Positions 51,898-61,134 of a stretch of 64,000 nt of DNA are shown piece by piece; the first letter of the stretch is position 1, and every line of letters starts with the position of its first letter. Below the pieces are notes generated by a model. The model had not been told where the DNA came from and did no database searches. It saw nothing but the letters and a program-made list of their open reading frames with translations. Origin of the DNA: Kordiimonas laminariae (GTDB taxonomy: Bacteria; Pseudomonadota; Alphaproteobacteria; Sphingomonadales; Kordiimonadaceae); assembly GCF_023008165.1 (NCBI RefSeq), contig NZ_JAKQZA010000003.1, positions 372,001-436,000 of the forward strand, written 5' to 3'. Both the position numbers and the translations under genes were made by a program.

Positions 51898-53943
51898 GTG
51901 ACCCAGCTAGTGACACTTAGATACTTACCTTCTTTAAAAAGGATTCAGATTCAAAATTATTCGCTATATCCAAAGGCTTTGGATCTAGAGTATCATTTCA
52001 TTGATGGTGTCAATTTGATCATTGGTGGAAATGGTGTTGGAAAAACAACATTCCTCAACATAATCAAATATGCGCTTATCGGATTGTATAAAAAAGAAAT
52101 CAATGTTCGACGTCGCGAGTATCAGGGTAAGGAAAAACGCTATGATAAGCGTAGTAATCTTCCATATGATTTCTTTGAAGCTCGCGTAGATCCGACTGTA
52201 GATTATAATGAGAAAGCATCCGTCACTCTTGAGTTCGCACTAGGCGATAGTTTAGTTTCTGTAACAAGAGATTTATGTACTCCAAAAGTGACTGCTGCTG
52301 CATTAAAATCTGGCGATGAATGGAAACCTATTGCCGGATTGAGCCTCCAACAAAGTGACTATGATGCAGCATTTGCTGATGAAAAGATGCTTGCAAAAGC
52401 AGAAGAGTCGCTTCAAGGCCAATACGAAAAGACTGTCGCTCAACTTTCAGGTTTTGACTACTTTGATAGCTTGATCTTCATCGTCAATGAAGTTCTATTT
52501 TTTAATGAAAGTCGTAAGACAATCATGTGGGATAAGGACATTCAAAAAGATCTCTCTAGCAAGTTCCTAATTGATCCCGAAAAGGATCATCTGAAAGGCG
52601 AATATGAGCGACACGCAAAGTATCGAAATAGTTTAGGTCGCCATAAATCCGAAGAAGGAAAAGCCATCCGAAGGATGTTCTCTTCTCTGCAAGACTCTGA
52701 GGACAGAAATAAAAATTATGTGAAACTTTCCGAAGATTTTGAGAACAAAAAAACAGAGGTAGAAACACTATTTAAACAACTTGAATCTCTTCAAGCAGAA
52801 CGCCGTTTACTCGAGTCAAAAGTAAAATCAGCTCACAGCACTAAGAACTCCTTAACAGCAAATATCGAAGATCTTGAAAAGAAAAAAAATAAAGAAGAAC
52901 GCCAGATATTTCTGGGTGTCTTTGAGCGCTTAACCCCTAAATATCAAGAATATTTGGAGTTTCTTAAATCTACGGACGATTGCCCGTTGTGCAATCAAGG
53001 CATCACGCAAGACTTTAAGATAAAGATCGTCTCAAATGAGCATAAATGCATGCTCTGCGAGAACGACATTCGCAAAGCGGATAAGTCAAGCATGAAACTC
53101 GATAAAATTAACAAAGAAATAGACGGCAATCTAAATTCTCTGCGCTCTCAAGAACGGAAAATTATCGAACTAGAAGGCCTTTTAGAAAAAATTGACAAAC
53201 GCTTTAGCACTATCTCTTCCAAGAGAAACAAAGCGATCGTTGATGCGAGAGCACTAGAATATGAATTCCAACGCCACCAAACAGATATTGTAAAAAAGAC
53301 CGACACTGAGTTTTTGGTCATGCGTAAGAGGCTAGACGAACTTGATAAAGAAAAAGAAGAGAACTATCAGCTAGCAAAAGAAGCACAAAACAAAGCAAAT
53401 GAGATTGCAGAAGAAATTGATGAGCAACTGAATGACCGAAGAGCGGAGCTTTCAAGAATATTTGATACATTTAGTGGCCTTTTCTTAGGTCAACCAAGCA
53501 CTCTAGTCTACGAAGCGCCAGAAAGAAACGGTGAGAGAAGATACTATCCTCAAATTAACGGCGTAGTTCGGTATGAGGAAGAAGCCCTTTCGGAATCTCA
53601 ACGTTTTTTCATTGACCAATCGTTTCGCATGAGCCTCATAAGGCTTCTTAATGATCAAGCATCGTTTTTTATGTGCGAAACCCCTGACAGCAGCCTTGAT
53701 ATTTCTTACGAACAGAATGCTGCAAAGATTTTTATGAGGTATCTAGAACGTCCAAACAACTTGATCCTGACATCCAACCTAAATAACAGTGAGTTTTTAG
53801 ACTATCTAATAAGCCAAGCTGCCAACATTGATTGCCTGAACTTGCTTGAGATAGGCAGACAATCAGGTGTTCAAGCGACCAGTGACCAGTTGATTGCTGC
53901 GTCTAGAAAAGTGAAAAGGAAGATCCATGAACGACACCAATAA
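51898..53943 (+). CDS. SMC/Rad50-like ABC ATPase of a putative three-component system
   Basis: This 681-residue ATPase has Walker A GGNGVGKTT (residues 43-51) and a coiled-coil of about 270-520 with two CxxC pairs (Cys362/365 and Cys384/387). The ABC signature is ALSESQ (563-568) and the Walker B/D-loop CETPDSSLD (593-601). The paired CxxC motifs recall a Rad50 zinc hook or a zinc ribbon in the coil. The start is GTG at 51898 or 51910; neither has a clear Shine-Dalgarno. It overlaps the next gene by 17 bases. The layout matches ATPases of ABC-three-component conflict systems; the assignment is by arrangement, not by a search. Confidence 0.82.
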   Translation: MTQLVTLRYLPSLKRIQIQNYSLYPKALDLEYHFIDGVNLIIGGNGVGKTTFLNIIKYALIGLYKKEINVRRREYQGKEKRYDKRSNLPYDFFEARVDPTVDYNEKASVTLEFALGDSLVSVTRDLCTPKVTAAALKSGDEWKPIAGLSLQQSDYDAAFADEKMLAKAEESLQGQYEKTVAQLSGFDYFDSLIFIVNEVLFFNESRKTIMWDKDIQKDLSSKFLIDPEKDHLKGEYERHAKYRNSLGRHKSEEGKAIRRMFSSLQDSEDRNKNYVKLSEDFENKKTEVETLFKQLESLQAERRLLESKVKSAHSTKNSLTANIEDLEKKKNKEERQIFLGVFERLTPKYQEYLEFLKSTDDCPLCNQGITQDFKIKIVSNEHKCMLCENDIRKADKSSMKLDKINKEIDGNLNSLRSQERKIIELEGLLEKIDKRFSTISSKRNKAIVDARALEYEFQRHQTDIVKKTDTEFLVMRKRLDELDKEKEENYQLAKEAQNKANEIAEEIDEQLNDRRAELSRIFDTFSGLFLGQPSTLVYEAPERNGERRYYPQINGVVRYEEEALSESQRFFIDQSFRMSLIRLLNDQASFFMCETPDSSLDISYEQNAAKIFMRYLERPNNLILTSNLNNSEFLDYLISQAANIDCLNLLEIGRQSGVQATSDQLIAASRKVKRKIHERHQ

Positions 53944-54553
53944 ATATGTCGTATATGCGGATATACTCTCAATTTTTCGATCAGCAGATGCGCTAGACTG
54001 GAAATCTCTACGGAAGTCTTCTGTTCATCGAGTCATGTATCTTGCCTCAGTATTGTTTGGTTTCAAATTCCCAGAAAAAGATAACATATTTTCAAAATAC
54101 AACTTTTCGATTGAAAAGTACGTAGGCCCTTTCAGTTCAGATATCGAAAAGGGTGTAAATTTTCTTTCTAAAGATGAGTATTTAATCCCCTCTGGAGAAG
54201 AAGAACCCCTATACTCTCTAGGAACCAATGCCGCAGATCAGATCTTTAAGGAAGCTCTGGTGCAAGCGAGGGATGAATGGCTCAAATTGATCGTTTCAAT
54301 TTTAAGTCTCTACGGAGAAAATAAGATTTATGACTTCATTTTCCGCGACAAAGAATATCAAGATGCCATCAAGTCAAACAAAACCACCGGGTTTGATATT
54401 GGCCCTGAAAATAGGACGATTCAGTTCCTAAAAGGCTTCCAGGCAGCCTTTGAAGAGACGCTTCCTCAACACAGTGAAAATGTGGACGCTACCCAATATT
54501 TGGAACTCTATTTCGAGTATGTCTTCAGTAAAATTCTTAAAAGAGAGAATTAA
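53927..54553 (+). CDS. Middle protein of the putative ABC three-component system
   Basis: I do not recognise this 208-residue protein from a known family. It is soluble, acidic, mostly helical and rich in aromatic residues. The N-terminal half has a possible winged-helix layout (SSVHRVMYLASVLFG then DIEKGVNFLSKDEYLI). It overlaps the ATPase gene by 17 bases and its TAA overlaps the next ATG by one base, so three genes are translated as one unit. Position and size fit a middle component, which in ABC-three-component systems links ATPase and effector. Confidence 0.68.
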   Translation: MNDTNKYVVYADILSIFRSADALDWKSLRKSSVHRVMYLASVLFGFKFPEKDNIFSKYNFSIEKYVGPFSSDIEKGVNFLSKDEYLIPSGEEEPLYSLGTNAADQIFKEALVQARDEWLKLIVSILSLYGENKIYDFIFRDKEYQDAIKSNKTTGFDIGPENRTIQFLKGFQAAFEETLPQHSENVDATQYLELYFEYVFSKILKREN

Positions 54554-55605
54554 TGTCCGAACTTGATGATGTGAAGAAGCTATTCAAGGCACATAAAGAC
54601 GACTTTGCTCTCCTGGCTGATACAGAACGCAATGAGATTGCGAACTCTTTCCCACTTAAAAAATTAGTTAATATAGCACTGCCCGCTTTCTGGGGAGCAA
54701 GAGTCAACCAAGGAACACACTTTGCCTTTTTTTTAGCTGAAGATGAACTCGATAAACTTGCACTTACTGAGGCGACTACGGCGCTTGATACGTGTATTTC
54801 AGAGAGTTTAAAGACTCATAACTGCATATATTTGGCTCCCGATTTCAGCATTGTGGCATCCAAGCACCTCAACTTAACCCGAACACTACTGGAATCGCTA
54901 TCAGAAAGCGGTCAGATCGCTATCTTTTTTGGAGAGACTGGCATTGACATTGTAGTTAAAGGAAAATTCATTACCAATCATAATTTCTTTTACAATGAAC
55001 TTGATCGTGCCAAGTATAAAAGGAATTTTAGTATGGACCAGCTACCTGAATGCTTGAAGGAATATGAAAGGTATATAAACCAGCCGGGAGTAAATGAAGC
55101 ATTCTTCTGTGATAGGTCCTTAAAAAAGACCCTCTCCGATTGTCCTAAGAACCTATTAAAATATCAGGCTGAAAAAACCCTGAGGGACAATCTTTTAGAA
55201 TTCTTGAACCTAAACACTCAATATACCTTCCTGAAAGAAGCCGAGCTTAATAACCAACGCGAACTCGACCTATACACTGAAGCTGATGGGAAGCATTATA
55301 TCCTTGAAGTCAAATGGATGGGTAGATCTATTAAATCCGATAATAGTGGTGTTTCCAGCACCAATTATACAAACGCGACAATTAGAAATGGTGTGATCCA
55401 AACCTTAGAATATATTCGAGAGGTCATTAAAGAAATGAACCACAATCTTCACTGTGGTCTTCTTTGTGTTTTCGATGTCCGTGATGAAAAAACAGAGATT
55501 GACTATGACGATTTCAAGTTTTTAGACGAGCAAAAAGACCTAAAGCCGTATTACGATCAACATTTTAAGGCATTAAATAAAATCAACTTAGATTGTATTG
55601 CTTAG
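54553..55605 (+). CDS. PD-(D/E)xK nuclease-like effector of the putative three-component system
   Basis: This 350-residue protein has a PD-(D/E)xK nuclease pattern in its C-terminal part: Glu231, Asp239 in RELDLY, Glu252 and Lys254 in LEVKW, and Gln283 in the next helix. The N-terminal 200 residues are unrecognised. It is the last gene of the operon. It overlaps the convergent methyltransferase stop by four bases. A restriction or effector nuclease is likely, and the nuclease target cannot be told. Confidence 0.7.
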   Translation: MSELDDVKKLFKAHKDDFALLADTERNEIANSFPLKKLVNIALPAFWGARVNQGTHFAFFLAEDELDKLALTEATTALDTCISESLKTHNCIYLAPDFSIVASKHLNLTRTLLESLSESGQIAIFFGETGIDIVVKGKFITNHNFFYNELDRAKYKRNFSMDQLPECLKEYERYINQPGVNEAFFCDRSLKKTLSDCPKNLLKYQAEKTLRDNLLEFLNLNTQYTFLKEAELNNQRELDLYTEADGKHYILEVKWMGRSIKSDNSGVSSTNYTNATIRNGVIQTLEYIREVIKEMNHNLHCGLLCVFDVRDEKTEIDYDDFKFLDEQKDLKPYYDQHFKALNKINLDCIA

Positions 55606-56945
55606 GAAGTCATTACAATGACACTTTCTCTTAACTTTCCAACCTGCTTCTTTTGCTGACTGCTAGGTTCAAGTTTCCTGGCTTCGCGAATTTCCTCCAC
55701 GTGAAAGCCATGTTGATCGGCAATTTCAGATACAATCTCGTCGACATCAACTTTAACACCATAATATGCAGAGTTTGCCACATTGAAGAAAACCTTTTTA
55801 GACGGCGCCATTTTGGCTTTCATTTTCTTAAACAGCAGGTCCATGTCCAAGAAATATGCTTTAATCATATTAGGAATATCCTCATTCCATAGATCTGCAT
55901 CCACAGCGTCTAACGCCCGCAAAGACTCCTGCAATTTTGACACTTCAGGAGTCTCTACCTCACCCAACTTCACTTGAACATGCGAGCGTAGTGTTCTTCT
56001 TCTCAATGCTCTAATATCTTCATATGAACTGACTAGGCCAAGCATCCATAACTCGGCCATATAGATGTCTGTATAATCTCGGGAATTCAGGTAAGGGGGA
56101 GAAGTAATCACTAAATCAATGCTATCTTCCGCCAAAACATCAATAGATGATCGAACATCTCCGTAATGGCAATCAAATCGATTCTGGACGAGGTATTCGC
56201 TTTTCTCTATCTGAGCAATATCATCTTTCATCTTTTCAAGTTTGGCTAGAAAGCGTTCATGCACTTCACGACGGGACATTTTTGTTTCTTGCCATTTCTT
56301 TTTGTAAGAAAGACACTTTCCATTTCTGTATACATTGCTTACATCAAGTAGAATTGATGCAAGTGCTACATTGAAAAGAGACCTATATTTCGCATCATCT
56401 GTACAAGAGATAGTATATTTGACATCCAATATACCATTCATGACCCCCTGGTCGAAAACCCACTTTTTAAGTCCCTTTCTAGGCTGAAAAGTTTTCGCCA
56501 ATGGAGGAGACATATATTGTCGGATCGGTAGAAGTGCCCCTCGCAAAAAACCAGACATACGCGTAAGCTCTCGTTCAAAAGAACTCAGATGATATTGTGT
56601 ATTAAGTTTTGTGGACGCAAGCAAATGCATGAATGGGCTAACTTCAAATGATGAACATTTTATGCCCATTGCCTGTAGTTCAACCGGAGTTGTTCCGCTA
56701 CCAGCGAAAGGATCAAGCACATGAGTTGGCTCATAATCTAACTCATTAATAATGCTCTCTATAAATTCTCTAGAGTAACCCTCAACAAACGGATACCATT
56801 GATGAATGAATGCAGTTTTATTTTTATTAAACTGCATTATTGCTTCATATATATCTGTGTAATCTACCACCGGAGGTGGCGAGTACTCAACAGTAGCTTC
56901 CATATATCTATCAACGATACTATTTTGCTTAGAGAAAATTTTCAA
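55602..56945 (-). CDS. DNA methyltransferase (amino-methylating type)
   Basis: This 447-residue SAM-dependent enzyme should methylate adenine-N6 or cytosine-N4. The SAM motif DPFAGSGTT is at residues 78-86 and the catalytic TSPPY at 281-285, so motif I precedes motif IV with a long region between. Its specificity cannot be predicted. It converges with the three-gene operon and overlaps its last gene by four bases, which suggests it was acquired together with that operon and may protect host DNA from the nuclease. It could instead be an orphan methylase. The upstream 148 bases are shared with a small ORF on the other strand. Confidence 0.87.
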   Translation of the reverse strand: MKIFSKQNSIVDRYMEATVEYSPPPVVDYTDIYEAIMQFNKNKTAFIHQWYPFVEGYSREFIESIINELDYEPTHVLDPFAGSGTTPVELQAMGIKCSSFEVSPFMHLLASTKLNTQYHLSSFERELTRMSGFLRGALLPIRQYMSPPLAKTFQPRKGLKKWVFDQGVMNGILDVKYTISCTDDAKYRSLFNVALASILLDVSNVYRNGKCLSYKKKWQETKMSRREVHERFLAKLEKMKDDIAQIEKSEYLVQNRFDCHYGDVRSSIDVLAEDSIDLVITSPPYLNSRDYTDIYMAELWMLGLVSSYEDIRALRRRTLRSHVQVKLGEVETPEVSKLQESLRALDAVDADLWNEDIPNMIKAYFLDMDLLFKKMKAKMAPSKKVFFNVANSAYYGVKVDVDEIVSEIADQHGFHVEEIREARKLEPSSQQKKQVGKLRESVIVMTS

Positions 56946-57093
56946 AATCCTAGTACATTAGAACAATCAAGAAAAGTCCTTTTTTTACAAAGTGTTAATG
57001 GCATGAAAAGTGACTCAAAAACAAGAACTTAGCGCACCTCGTTAAACAATGAGACTATCCGTTTAAGACTAATTCGTAAGGTAAGGTGTTATA

Positions 57094-57288
57094 ATGAAAA
57101 ACTACACATCGCAGATTGAACAAGAAAAGTGGATTACCGCTGAACGACAGTTTATTGAAGATGAGATTAAATGGTTCAAAATTGGTGCAAAAATTTTCTC
57201 ACCCGGTGGTAAGGATATTAGCGCAACAAAATTGGAACAACTGGAGAAGCGCCTAGAACACCTTCGAAACATATTAGGCGAACAATAA
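57094..57288 (+). CDS. Small 64-residue ORF, unknown
   Basis: This short, charged and mostly helical peptide has a Glu/Lys-rich N-terminus and a coiled C-terminus (LEQLEKRLEHLRNIL). An AAGGTG Shine-Dalgarno lies seven bases before the ATG, which supports translation. It is divergent from the methyltransferase gene. It has no known family. Confidence 0.5.
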   Translation: MKNYTSQIEQEKWITAERQFIEDEIKWFKIGAKIFSPGGKDISATKLEQLEKRLEHLRNILGEQ

Positions 57289-57350
57289 ATTGAGACTCAG
57301 ACTAGATAGGTTATAAATTTACAAAATCGCTTATGTATAAATAATAGCTC

Positions 57351-58334
57351 TCAAAATTCAACTAACTCTGGAATACCCTGTTCAACAACACGAGCAACAA
57401 CATGATGTTGCCTGTCAGGCATTGGAACACCCTGAGGAACTAGCTTCAACTCTATAGAACCAGTTTCCTCATCAAACGCAATAAGCCCAGCATTGTTCAG
57501 CCGTAAGTTTTCAAAATCTTCTAGAAGCCGCTGAACCATACGTTCATGCTTCGGTACCACAAGCCAGTAATGGCGAAAGAAACTGCACGCTAGCGCAATA
57601 CTAGAAACTGTCAGTATATTGCCTGGGGATGAATGCGCTCCGGACAAATGCTTAAAATCAAATCCATCAACCCACTTGGGGCTGTAGCCATCAAGCTCAA
57701 AAGCTACCGCTTGAGGGCGCACATATTTGAACTTATATTGGCCGGTATAAAAACGGCATGTTTCACTAGCCGTAACCTGCTTTAACTGAGCTTCTATAGC
57801 TACAGAGGCATGCTGGATAAATTCTTTGACAGCAATCTTACCAGCTTTACGGGAAAAGGATGTAGCATTCACAAAGTCCCTTTTACCGAGTCGAGGATCA
57901 TTACCATGGTTGCTAACAGCCGAATGACTAGCCTGTAGGTAAATTTCTCTGATATCACCGGATGATTTTTGTCCCTGCACAAATTCAGGAAGTAATTTTC
58001 TTACGTCATCAGGTTTTAAATCATACAGCCTTTTGAATATCTCTATTGTAGGGAAATTAAATTTAGCGTCAGTAGATTTCTTCAGCAGTTCAAAATCTGA
58101 GATTTCCGAGCTAATTTTTTGAAGAAAATCATATGTGGCACACATACGGCGGATAACGCCAACACTATAACCTGTTGTTTCTGCGACCTTATCTAGCCAA
58201 GCCGACGGTGTGGAAAAACTTTGCTGCCAATACCCACTCTCCTGAATAAAGCGAACAATGCCAGCTACTTCCTGCCAATCCTTCTTGATTTTCTTGGCAT
58301 CTTTTAACGCAGATACAGCCTCAGAAACATCCAT
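57351..58334 (-). CDS. Unrecognised 327-residue protein divergent from tnsA
   Basis: I do not recognise this protein. The N-terminal 120 residues are helical with an HTH-like stretch (TTGYSVGVIRRMCATYDFL, about residues 53-71). The C-terminal part, from about residue 160, is mixed and basic, with Arg/Lys and many aromatics. An overall layout of DNA-binding plus another domain is possible. The ATG at 58334 is preferred to the TTG at 58337. It is divergent from tnsA, with 144 bases of dyad-rich DNA between, so it might regulate transposition or help choose the target, or it might just be cargo. Confidence 0.7.
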   Translation of the reverse strand: MDVSEAVSALKDAKKIKKDWQEVAGIVRFIQESGYWQQSFSTPSAWLDKVAETTGYSVGVIRRMCATYDFLQKISSEISDFELLKKSTDAKFNFPTIEIFKRLYDLKPDDVRKLLPEFVQGQKSSGDIREIYLQASHSAVSNHGNDPRLGKRDFVNATSFSRKAGKIAVKEFIQHASVAIEAQLKQVTASETCRFYTGQYKFKYVRPQAVAFELDGYSPKWVDGFDFKHLSGAHSSPGNILTVSSIALACSFFRHYWLVVPKHERMVQRLLEDFENLRLNNAGLIAFDEETGSIELKLVPQGVPMPDRQHHVVARVVEQGIPELVEF

Positions 58335-58384
58335 CAAAAGTGCCTTTTCCTGATTTTCACAAACATGATCTTGTATGCAAAAAC

Positions 58385-58452
58385 CATCATAAATGATGAT
58401 TCATTGTTTGCAAAATCATTTTTGATAGATATACATATTTGCACATTGTGCA
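58385..58452. promoter_or_regulatory. Cluster of dyads between the unknown gene and tnsA
   Basis: Three perfect dyads lie within 70 bases: CATCAT-AA-ATGATG (58385-58398), CAAAA-TCAT-TTTTG (58411-58424) and TGCACA-T-TGTGCA (58440-58452). They lie in the shared promoter region of the 327-residue gene and tnsA. They look like operator sites for one or more dimeric regulators. The 327-residue protein is the natural candidate to bind there. Confidence 0.55.
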
Positions 58453-58478
58453 TTTTATATGTATAGAAAGTAGTCATC

Positions 58479-59105
58479 ATGTACACTCCAGCAAGAAAAG
58501 TCATCACCCGAGGCCCAACAAGATTGGTGGGTAAGTTTCCTAGCCGAAAGAACGCTCGCCATGTGCATTGGGAGTCTCAATTGGAAAGAGACAGAATAAT
58601 GATGCTGGAATTTCATAAGGACGTTCTCAGCTATGCCGAGCAGCCAAAAACATTCCAACTGATAGTTAATGGCCAACAAACCCGTTACACACCTGATTTC
58701 CTGGTACAGCTAACCACAGGGCAAATCTACGAAGAGATTAAGCCTTCAAAACAGATCGCCAAATATGCAGCTGTATTCGACGCTTTCGAAGCAACCCTTG
58801 CTGATGAAGGAACAGCTTTCGCTGTACTCACAGAAAATGAAATCCGCATAGAACCGTTCCTGCCTAATATCCGGTATTTGCTTAAATTTCGGTCATACCA
58901 ACCACCTGCAAGCATGTTGGAGGATTGCATCCAACTTGCCAGAGGTAATCCACAGCTACCTCTATCCAAATACGAGAGGCTCTTTGCCGCTTCTTCAATA
59001 CCCAACTTTATGGCTTATTGGCTTCTATCAGAGCACTATTTCAGCTGCGACCTCCACACTCCTCTTACGCCAGCATCCCTCCTTACTCTGAAAGGACATC
59101 AATAA
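58479..59105 (+). CDS. tnsA: TnsA-like transposon endonuclease
   Basis: TnsA cuts the 5' ends of the transposon so that it moves by cut-and-paste. This 208-residue protein has the PD-(D/E)xK pattern of the TnsA nuclease: Glu in HWESQLERD (Glu32 or Glu36), Asp73 in YTPDF, and Glu86/Lys88 in YEEIKPSK. The C-terminal half is shorter than Tn7 TnsA. Its TAA overlaps the tnsB ATG by one base (TAATG), so translation is coupled. The upstream region has several dyads. Confidence 0.88.
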   Translation: MYTPARKVITRGPTRLVGKFPSRKNARHVHWESQLERDRIMMLEFHKDVLSYAEQPKTFQLIVNGQQTRYTPDFLVQLTTGQIYEEIKPSKQIAKYAAVFDAFEATLADEGTAFAVLTENEIRIEPFLPNIRYLLKFRSYQPPASMLEDCIQLARGNPQLPLSKYERLFAASSIPNFMAYWLLSEHYFSCDLHTPLTPASLLTLKGHQ

Positions 59106-61134
59106 TGCCTGCGATAAACCTTACATCTTCAACACCCCTCAAAATCAACGGTGTACATCACACATTGATCGGTAAACCTGATCCGAAAAAACTACGCCTC
59201 CTTCGAACCAACGATCAGGAGTTCATTGAAACCAACCTATTCGATTTGATGGAGAAGATTACCAATGGTGAAGCAGAAATATTGTTTCTCGAAGAGACAG
59301 ACAGAGACAAGAAACGCCGTATTAAAGACAGGCTTCGGCAGGAAATATCAGACCTGAAGCCTGCAGCCCGCGAGAGCTTGGACCGTAAGCTTGCTTATGT
59401 AAAAACACTAATCAACTATATGCCGGTTCCCAAAACCAAAGAGCGCATGCAGCCCATTATTCTAAAGGCTGCCAAGAAGATTAACGACGATAACCCTCCA
59501 CACTTCAGTACGCTTCTCAATTGGTATAATGCGTTTATTGCTGCCAAGAGTGATCCGCGTGCACTCATCGATTCACACGGTAAAAAGGGAAACCAAAACA
59601 AGCGGCTGGCTCCGGAGGTTTACGATATCATCACTGCCGCTATAGAAGCACGTTATCTTTGTGGCCCACACGGTTGTGTAGAAGCCGTTTATGATCGTGT
59701 AAAAATAAACATCGCTAAAGCCAATGAGTTTCGAAGGGGCCCTGAGAAGCTAGAGACGCCAAACGTCCGGACAATCTACCGTGAAATCGAGAAAATAGAC
59801 CCATATCTCAGGATAAAGAAGCGGCACGGCAAAGCTGCGGCTGAGCGTCTATTCGCGAATGTACAAAAGGCGCCTATTGCCACAAGGGTTCTTGAGCGCG
59901 TTGAGATTGACCATACAGTTTTAAATCTATTTCTCATTGATTTGGAAACAGGCCTTGCCATCGGTAGACCTACACTCACCATGGCTATAGATGCCTACTC
60001 AAGAATGCCAACGGGCTTTTATGTAGGTTTTGAACCTGCCGGTTGGTCATCAGTTTTACACTGCTTAAGACACTCAGTGCTACCCAAGGGACCGACACTC
60101 GCGCAATACCCGGACATAAAAACGATTGGCCCGTTGCAGGTACATGCGAGACTCTGATTGTTGATAACGGACGGGAGTTTCATTCCGATGATTTAGATCT
60201 CGCCTGCCAACAACTCAATATCGATATCGAGTATGCTCCCAGAGCCAAGCCTTGGTACAAAGGCAAAATCGAGCGGTTTTTCCACACACTGGATCTAGGG
60301 CTAACATCTCAAGCCAAAGGCCGAACGATTGCCAAGTTTCTTTCCAAACTACTGCCTCAAGAAGAATATGACCCTAAAGAAGATGCGGTCGTAGACCTGG
60401 CAACATTTGTTGAGGTGTTAAATCAGTGGATAGTGGATGTTTATGCTCAAAAATATCATAGAGAATTATCGGGTATTCCTATTCAGCGCTGGAACGAGGG
60501 AATGGAAACAAATCCTCTGATCAAAATACCATCAAGTTCACAAGACCTTCTTATCACACTGTCCAAAACAGAAAGCCGTAAAATCCATACCTATGGCATT
60601 GAACTCAATAGCTTAAGATACAACAGCCCGGCACTAGGCGCCCTACGCATGGATTTATATAAAGGCAATAAAAACCCTGACGCTCTCATAAAACTCGATC
60701 CATCGGACATTTCCCATATTCATGTGTACGATCCGAATGAAGAAATATACATCAAGGTGCCGGCCCTTGATATGGATTATGCGCGCAGTCTAGGCCTGTG
60801 GCATCATAAGATCATTAAGAAATACGCTGCTAAACTCAAAGACGCATCCGACCGGGATGTCAGTTTAGCGGAAGCTCGAGAGCAAATTCGAGACAAGCTT
60901 TCAGGCATTCAAAGAAGTGCTCAAAAGGTTTCTCACCAAAAGAAAATTGCTCGTTCAAAAGGCATTGGAAGTAACCAATACCAATCCTTCGAGACAGCAT
61001 CAGTTGAGCCGCCGGCACCTGAACCACTCAGCGAAACAGAAGCAGACGGTTTCACTGAACAATTCCAAGACGACCATGACTTTGAAGATGATTATGAATG
61101 GGGGATCTCATCCAATGAAAACTTCCCGGAATAG
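59105..61134 (+). CDS. tnsB: TnsB-like DDE transposase, interrupted by a -1 frameshift
   Basis: TnsB joins the 3' ends of the transposon to target DNA. The first frame runs from 59105 to a stop at 60155-60157; the second frame, offset by -1, continues to 61134. Joining them at the AAAAA run (60118-60122), reading AAA (60119-60121) then AAC from 60121, gives a 676-residue protein. Catalytic residues Asp269 (EIDHT) lie before the shift and Asp354 (VDNG) and Glu390 (KGKIERF) after it, a DD(35)E triad. Each frame alone lacks part of the triad. Explanations are programmed frameshifting, a one-A deletion, or a sequencing error. The end overlaps tnsC by 20 bases. Confidence 0.88.
60118..60122 (+). 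other. A5 run at the tnsB frame change
   Basis: The codons around the run are ATA AAA ACG in the first frame. A -1 slip on AAA would re-pair with AAA perfectly and continue AAC GAT TGG, which matches the family. The stop of the first frame follows about 35 bases later. I see no strong hairpin just downstream. A missing A would produce the same picture. Confidence 0.65.
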
